From an uncultured Bacteroides sp. (GTDB lineage: Bacteria > Bacteroidota > Bacteroidia > Bacteroidales > Bacteroidaceae), in assembly GCA_900544075.1 (NCBI GenBank), contig UQTJ01000047.1, forward strand, positions 1 to 20,736: a stretch of DNA of 20,736 nucleotides, given 5' to 3'. Of this stretch, positions 16,459 through 20,736 are shown in pieces. How positions within the stretch are numbered: the first letter of the stretch is position 1; each line of letters opens with the position of its first letter. The notes beneath the pieces are model-generated. The model was not told where the DNA came from, did not search any database, and saw only the letters and a program-made list of their open reading frames with translations. A program made the position numbers and the translations under genes.

Positions 16459-18270
16459 ATGAATAGATTTAGAAAAAAAATAATAGGGTTATTGATGGCC
16501 GGTATGTTCTCATCATGTGCTACTGAGTATTATACCAAGCATCTTGTTTTTCCAGAGGATGCGACATTTGAACAGAAAGTAGATATGGCTTCCCGGCTGG
16601 TTCCCTCATCACAGCAGTTGGAATGGCAGAGAATGGAACTGACCGCATTCTTACATTTCGGTATAAATACTTTTACCGACCGGGAGTGGGGAGATGGAAC
16701 GGAAAATCCGGCTTTGTTTAACCCCACAGCATTGGATGCGGACCAATGGGTACGTACGTTAAAGGAAGCAGGTTTCAAGATGGTGATTATTACAGCCAAG
16801 CATCATGATGGGTTTTGTTTGTGGCCCACGAAGACCACCCGTCATTCTGTCGCTTCTTCACCGTGGAAAGATGGGAAAGGAGATGTGGTGAAGGAACTGC
16901 GGGAGGCGTGTGACAGGCATCAGATGAAATTTGGGGTATATCTTTCTCCGTGGGATAGAAATGCGGGGTGTTATGGAGATTCTCCGGCATATAACAAGTT
17001 CTTTATTGAACAGTTGACGGAACTGCTTACTAACTATGGAGAGGTTCATGAAGTGTGGTTTGACGGGGCGAATGGAGAAGGACCTAACGGGAAAAAACAG
17101 GAATATGACTGGGACGCTTTCTATGCTACAATTCGCAAATTACAGCCTAAAGCTGTGACGGCGATAATGGGAGATGACGTGCGTTGGGTAGGCAATGAGA
17201 AAGGAATAGGACGTGAAACAGAGTGGAGTGCTACGGTACTTACTCCAGGAGTGTATGCGCGGGCTGCCGAGAACAACAAGGCTTTAGGCATTTATGGGAA
17301 ATCAAAAGATTTGGGTGGAAGAGATATGCTGGCCAAAGCCAAAGAACTCTTTTGGTATCCTTCGGAGGTAGATGTTTCTATTCGTCCAGGATGGTTTTAT
17401 CATGACAGACAAAATAATAAAGTAAAATCTTTGAAGCATCTGACAGATATTTATTTTCAGTCTGTAGGATATAACTCGGTACTTTTACTGAATATTCCAC
17501 CAGATAAAAGAGGATTGATTCATGAAGCTGATGTGAACAGATTAAAAGAGTTCAGGCAATACCTGGATCGGGTTTTTTCCGATAACAGAATCTTGGAGGG
17601 GGATAAGTTATGGAAAGTTTCTCCAGGAGAGCAGCGTGAATATTTGTTTAAACAAGATTCAAGAGTGAATGTAATCCTGTTGCAGGAAGATATTACTAAA
17701 GGTCAAAGGGTAGAGAGCACCCAAATTGAGGTATGGAAAGATGGCCGTTGGGAAGTAGTAGCAGAGGGAACTACAGTGGGATATAAGAGAATATTCCGGA
17801 TACCGGAAGTGAATGCTTCCAAATTGCGCGTGACTGTAACGGGCAGCAGAGGGAAGGCTTATATCTCGCGTGTGGCTGCCTATTATGCCCAGCCTCTCGC
17901 AGATGAGAGTGAGGGACAGGAATGGAATAATTTGTCACGGGATTCCTGGAAACAGGTGTCCGCAAAGCCGCTGGTGATAGATTTAGGTAAGAGCGTTTCA
18001 CTTGAGGCCTTTACTTATGCGCCTGCTGGGGCAGAAGCGAAACCGGATATGGCGTTCAGATATACATTTTCAGTGAGCATGGATGGAGTGAGCTGGCAGA
18101 CGGTTTTAGAGAATCAGGAATTCAGTAATATTATGAATAATCCGATTCCTCAGACTGTACGGCTAGGGCAGAAAGTAGAAACTCGATATATCAAGCTGGA
18201 AGCTGTGTCGGTGGAGGGAATGACTTCATCGGTTATGATGAGTGAGATTGGAATAACAGTAAGTAAATAA
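16459..18270 (+). CDS. GH29 alpha-L-fucosidase lipoprotein
   Basis: This retaining exo-enzyme removes alpha-L-fucose. The signal peptide ends in MFSSC (lipidated Cys20), so it is membrane-anchored. The GH29 barrel spans about 45-375, with HFGINTFTDREWG (66-78), ITAKHHDGFCLWP (111-123) and YLSPWDRN (161-168). The nucleophile is D202 in VWFDGANG. EVDVSIRPGWFYH (303-315) is characteristic of the branch containing alpha-1,3/1,4-fucosidases (GH29-B type), and E303 is a plausible acid/base. A beta-rich region follows (about 380-475), then an F5/8-type carbohydrate-binding module (about 480-603, ending in RYIKLEAVS and SEIGITV). The GH20 gene follows 15 bp later, so the two are co-transcribed. Likely job: removal of Lewis-type fucose that would block GH20 and GH2. 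Linkage preference is inference. Confidence 0.92.
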   Translation: MNRFRKKIIGLLMAGMFSSCATEYYTKHLVFPEDATFEQKVDMASRLVPSSQQLEWQRMELTAFLHFGINTFTDREWGDGTENPALFNPTALDADQWVRTLKEAGFKMVIITAKHHDGFCLWPTKTTRHSVASSPWKDGKGDVVKELREACDRHQMKFGVYLSPWDRNAGCYGDSPAYNKFFIEQLTELLTNYGEVHEVWFDGANGEGPNGKKQEYDWDAFYATIRKLQPKAVTAIMGDDVRWVGNEKGIGRETEWSATVLTPGVYARAAENNKALGIYGKSKDLGGRDMLAKAKELFWYPSEVDVSIRPGWFYHDRQNNKVKSLKHLTDIYFQSVGYNSVLLLNIPPDKRGLIHEADVNRLKEFRQYLDRVFSDNRILEGDKLWKVSPGEQREYLFKQDSRVNVILLQEDITKGQRVESTQIEVWKDGRWEVVAEGTTVGYKRIFRIPEVNASKLRVTVTGSRGKAYISRVAAYYAQPLADESEGQEWNNLSRDSWKQVSAKPLVIDLGKSVSLEAFTYAPAGAEAKPDMAFRYTFSVSMDGVSWQTVLENQEFSNIMNNPIPQTVRLGQKVETRYIKLEAVSVEGMTSSVMMSEIGITVSK

Positions 18271-18285
18271 TAGAATAGGATAAGT

Positions 18286-20577
18286 ATGAAAAGACTACTT
18301 TTAAGTTGTATGATTGCTTTTCTACTTTCTGCAATAGAAAGCAGTTCGTTGAGGGCATACGAGGTGAATGTCGTACCATGTCCTGCAAAGTCAAACGTGT
18401 TAGAAGGTAGTTTTACCTTACAAGATGGTGCCGTTGTAAGTTTTGAAGATGAAACTCAGCAGGAAATTGTGAAAAACTTTCTTTCTGAGTATGCGGCTTT
18501 CAGTGGGTTGAAGCTGACAATGGCTTGTAAAGCTGACGGAGCTGCTATTCGTCTTGTGACAGACTCTGCTTTCCCTAAAGAAGGATATTCGCTTGTTGTA
18601 TCTAATGAAGGCATTACGATTAAGGCTTCTGACAGAAATGGATTTTTTTATGCTCTGCAAACATTGCGTTTGTCACATTCATCACTTCACCCGGATAAGG
18701 TACCTTTTATGGAAATAGTTGATAAACCTCGTTTTAGTTATCGAGGAATGATGCTGGATGTGGCGCGTTATTTTATGCAGAAACAGGATGTGATGCGAAT
18801 CATCGACTGTATGTCTGTGCTGAAAATGAATAAATTGCACTTTCATTTGACCGATGATAATGGTTGGCGTCTGGAAATCAAGAAATATCCCAGGCTTACG
18901 GAAGTTGGGGCATGGAGAGTAAACCGTAGATTGCAGCCTTTTTCGGACAGACGCAACCCAGAACCGGGAGAACCTACTCCAATAGGAGGATATTATACGC
19001 AGGAAGATATGAAGGAGATTATTGCATACGCGGCAGCCAGATGCGTAGAAATAATTCCGGAGATAGACATGCCTGCTCATTCAAATGCAGCTCTTGCAGC
19101 CTATCCTGGTCTGGCGTGCCCTACGGTGGATAAGTTTATCGGTGTATTGCCGGGGCTTGGAGGAGAAAATGCAGATATTATTTATTGTGCCGGAAATGAA
19201 GAGGTCTTTTCTTTTTTGGAAGGAGTAATAGATGAGGTCGCAGCATTATTTCCTTCTCAATATATTCATTTGGGGGGTGATGAGGCCTGGAAAACACACT
19301 GGAAAAAATGTCCCAAATGTGCAGCCAGAATGAAAGCAGAAGGTATCACACATGTGGAAGAACTGCAAGGGTACTTTATGAATCGTATGAGCCGATATGT
19401 ACAGAAAAAAGGAAAAACCGTCATGGGATGGGATGAACTGACCAATAGCACTATTCCTGAAGGTGCGATTATTTATGGATGGCAAGGAATGGGAAATGCG
19501 GCATTAAAAGCTGCAGAAAAAGGACATCAGTTTATTATGACTCCTGCACGCTTGCTTTACCTGATACGTTATCAGGGGCCTCAATGGTTTGAACCGCTTA
19601 CCTACTTCGGTAATAATACCTTAAAAGACATTTATATGTATGAACCGGTACAATCTGGTTGGAAAGAAGGTTATGAAGATTTATTGATGGGAATTCAGGG
19701 TTCTATGTGGACTGAATTTTGTAGTTCAACGTCAGATGTGACCTATCAGATATTTCCGCGTTTGGCTGCGGTAGCAGATGTGGCCTGGCGTCAAAAGGGG
19801 CAATCAAATTGGAGTGAGTTTATCAAAGGGCTTGATCGTTATTTATCGTTTCTGGATTCGAAAGGGATTATTTATTCGGAAGCTATGTACAATATTCAGC
19901 ATAAAAGTATAGTGGAGAATGGCGCTTTGAGAATTCAGCTGGAATGTGAACGTCCGGATGTAGAGATTCGTTATACAACGGATGGAATGGAACCTGATGC
20001 CTGTTCGTTGATTTATGAATCTCCTTTGTTGGAGAAAGGAGAAACCGTTTTAAAGTGTGCTACATTTAAAGCTGGGTGTAAAATGGGAAAAACGTTGACT
20101 TTAGATATCAATTGGAATCTGGCAACTGGGAAAAAGGTACTTTCTTCGAATCCCTCTGATCAGCTTGTAACAAATGGTATCAGAGGCAGTTTAAAACAAT
20201 CGGATTTTGAATGGACAGACAGTTTTTTAAAGGAAGGAACTTCATTTGTGATAGACTTGGGTGAGAATAAAATGTTGACGAATGTGGTAGTAGGTTGTCT
20301 GACTAATTATGCAATGGGTGTACATAAACCGGCCAGTCTCCTTATAGAATTCTCAACAGATGGAAAAATCTATACAGAGGTAAGTGAGCGATCTTTCTCT
20401 AAAAATGAAATTTTTAAAGAGGGTAATTATATAGAGGATATTGCTTTTCCTCTGACGAGAATGTATGAGGCAAGGTATATACGTATAAAAGCAACAAATG
20501 CAGGAATTAATCCCCCCAATCATTTACGTCCGGGACAACAATCTAGATATCGCTTTGATGAAATAATGGTTTATTAG
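18286..20577 (+). CDS. GH20 beta-N-acetylhexosaminidase with C-terminal F5/8-type module
   Basis: This exo-enzyme releases terminal beta-GlcNAc or beta-GalNAc by substrate-assisted catalysis. A signal peptide (1-24, SSLRA|Y) without a lipobox suggests a periplasmic location. The order is GH20b domain (about 26-145), GH20 barrel (about 148-505), a small beta domain of the chitobiase C-terminal type (about 535-608) and an F5/8-type module (about 615-763). Catalytic residues are D332-E333 in HLGGDEAW. Other family marks are RGMMLDVARYF (153-163), LHFHLTDDNGWR (184-195), EIDMPAHS (259-266) and the distal Trp motif GSMWTE (472-477). The CPKC at 342-345 is a common feature of this subgroup. It is the last gene of the PUL, 15 bp after GH29 and followed by a terminator. 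Lacto-N-biosidase activity is possible within GH20, but ordinary HexNAcase is more likely. Confidence 0.95.
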   Translation: MKRLLLSCMIAFLLSAIESSSLRAYEVNVVPCPAKSNVLEGSFTLQDGAVVSFEDETQQEIVKNFLSEYAAFSGLKLTMACKADGAAIRLVTDSAFPKEGYSLVVSNEGITIKASDRNGFFYALQTLRLSHSSLHPDKVPFMEIVDKPRFSYRGMMLDVARYFMQKQDVMRIIDCMSVLKMNKLHFHLTDDNGWRLEIKKYPRLTEVGAWRVNRRLQPFSDRRNPEPGEPTPIGGYYTQEDMKEIIAYAAARCVEIIPEIDMPAHSNAALAAYPGLACPTVDKFIGVLPGLGGENADIIYCAGNEEVFSFLEGVIDEVAALFPSQYIHLGGDEAWKTHWKKCPKCAARMKAEGITHVEELQGYFMNRMSRYVQKKGKTVMGWDELTNSTIPEGAIIYGWQGMGNAALKAAEKGHQFIMTPARLLYLIRYQGPQWFEPLTYFGNNTLKDIYMYEPVQSGWKEGYEDLLMGIQGSMWTEFCSSTSDVTYQIFPRLAAVADVAWRQKGQSNWSEFIKGLDRYLSFLDSKGIIYSEAMYNIQHKSIVENGALRIQLECERPDVEIRYTTDGMEPDACSLIYESPLLEKGETVLKCATFKAGCKMGKTLTLDINWNLATGKKVLSSNPSDQLVTNGIRGSLKQSDFEWTDSFLKEGTSFVIDLGENKMLTNVVVGCLTNYAMGVHKPASLLIEFSTDGKIYTEVSERSFSKNEIFKEGNYIEDIAFPLTRMYEARYIRIKATNAGINPPNHLRPGQQSRYRFDEIMVY

Positions 20578-20583
20578 AAAGAC

Positions 20584-20616
20584 GAGGCAGGAATTGTGTT
20601 TCCCGCCTCTGTTTTT
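20584..20616. terminator. Bidirectional terminator between convergent genes
   Basis: The arms GAGGCAGGAA (20584-20593) and TTCCCGCCTC (20600-20609) form a 10-bp stem with a 6-nt loop. On the + strand there is one A-C mismatch, followed by a T run (20612-20616). In minus-strand RNA that position becomes a G-U pair, so the stem is continuous there. It ends GH20 and probably also the minus-strand gene whose stop is at 20615-20617. Confidence 0.75.
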
Positions 20617-20736
20617 ATTTCGGATATTCCAGATTAGCTTCGGTGAGCTGTTCCAGTACCTCATGCAGGAACTTGGCTGCTTCCCATTTGGCCATAGGAA
20701 GATTCATCATCAGGTAGTTTCCGCAGTCTTTTGCAC
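20615..20736 (-). CDS. C-terminal end of an unrecognised gene (partial)
   Basis: On the minus strand an open frame enters from the right edge and ends with TAA at 20617-20615. It gives a 39-residue C terminus that includes NYLMMNLPMAKWEAAKFLHE and ends EANLEYPK. The other two frames on that strand stop within the fragment. The amphipathic Ala/Leu/Glu-rich character suggests a soluble helical tail. No family was recognised. The frame stops just inside the shared terminator hairpin, which supports it being a real gene end and not part of the PUL. Confidence 0.6.
   Translation of the reverse strand, partial: AKDCGNYLMMNLPMAKWEAAKFLHEVLEQLTEANLEYPK

Noticed and set aside
18682..19080. 132-residue open frame on the minus strand
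   Set aside because: Antisense to the GH20 catalytic barrel, which is conserved and complete, so not a gene.
20615..20736. Naming the partial right-edge gene
   Set aside because: Only 39 residues of a helical C terminus are visible and no family motif could be recognised.

Overview
The window is a polysaccharide utilization locus (PUL) of a gut-type Bacteroidota, most likely Bacteroides or Phocaeicola. The evidence is a SusC/SusD pair, a hybrid two-component system (HTCS) sensor, Bacteroidota-style lipoprotein signals, TAnnTTTG-type -7 promoter elements and no consistent Shine-Dalgarno sequences. No species is named because nothing here fixes it.

Layout: 1-188 holds an upstream terminator and a candidate promoter. 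189-2594 (+) is a secreted GH2 beta-galactosidase-type enzyme. 2600-2678 is a 22-bp-period tandem array of AGTAC-N4-GTACT hairpins between two convergent genes. 2685-3494 (-) is a small secreted GH16 enzyme, 6 bp downstream of the HTCS gene at 3501-7427 (-). A divergent control region (about 7428-7642) separates the HTCS from the + strand operon: SusC (7643-10969), SusD (10984-12789), a multidomain GH16 lipoprotein (12814-14730) and a DUF4988/BspA-like leucine-rich-repeat lipoprotein (14775-16361). A strong intrinsic terminator (16389-16432) follows. Then come a GH29 alpha-L-fucosidase lipoprotein (16459-18270) and a GH20 beta-N-acetylhexosaminidase (18286-20577). A shared terminator hairpin and the C-terminal tail of an unrecognised minus-strand gene (20615-20736) close the window.

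How it fits together: the enzyme set is two endo-type GH16 proteins plus beta-galactosidase, alpha-fucosidase and beta-HexNAcase. This is what is needed to cut and trim fucosylated Gal/GlcNAc chains, such as poly-LacNAc of mucin O-glycans, keratan-type chains or milk oligosaccharides. GH16 family endo-beta-1,4-galactosidases (O-glycanases) of gut Bacteroides are the closest known precedent. The proposed flow is as follows. The surface GH16 lipoprotein and the LRR lipoprotein capture and cut the glycan, SusCD imports the fragments, and GH29, GH20, GH2 and the small GH16 finish degradation. An oligosaccharide binds the periplasmic propeller of the HTCS and induces the operon. The substrate assignment is inference from the enzyme families.

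No tRNA, rRNA, CRISPR array, transposase or integrase was seen. Most points of interest are the hairpin array, the sensor-enzyme operon, the enzyme in the position usually held by a surface glycan-binding protein, and the internal terminator.
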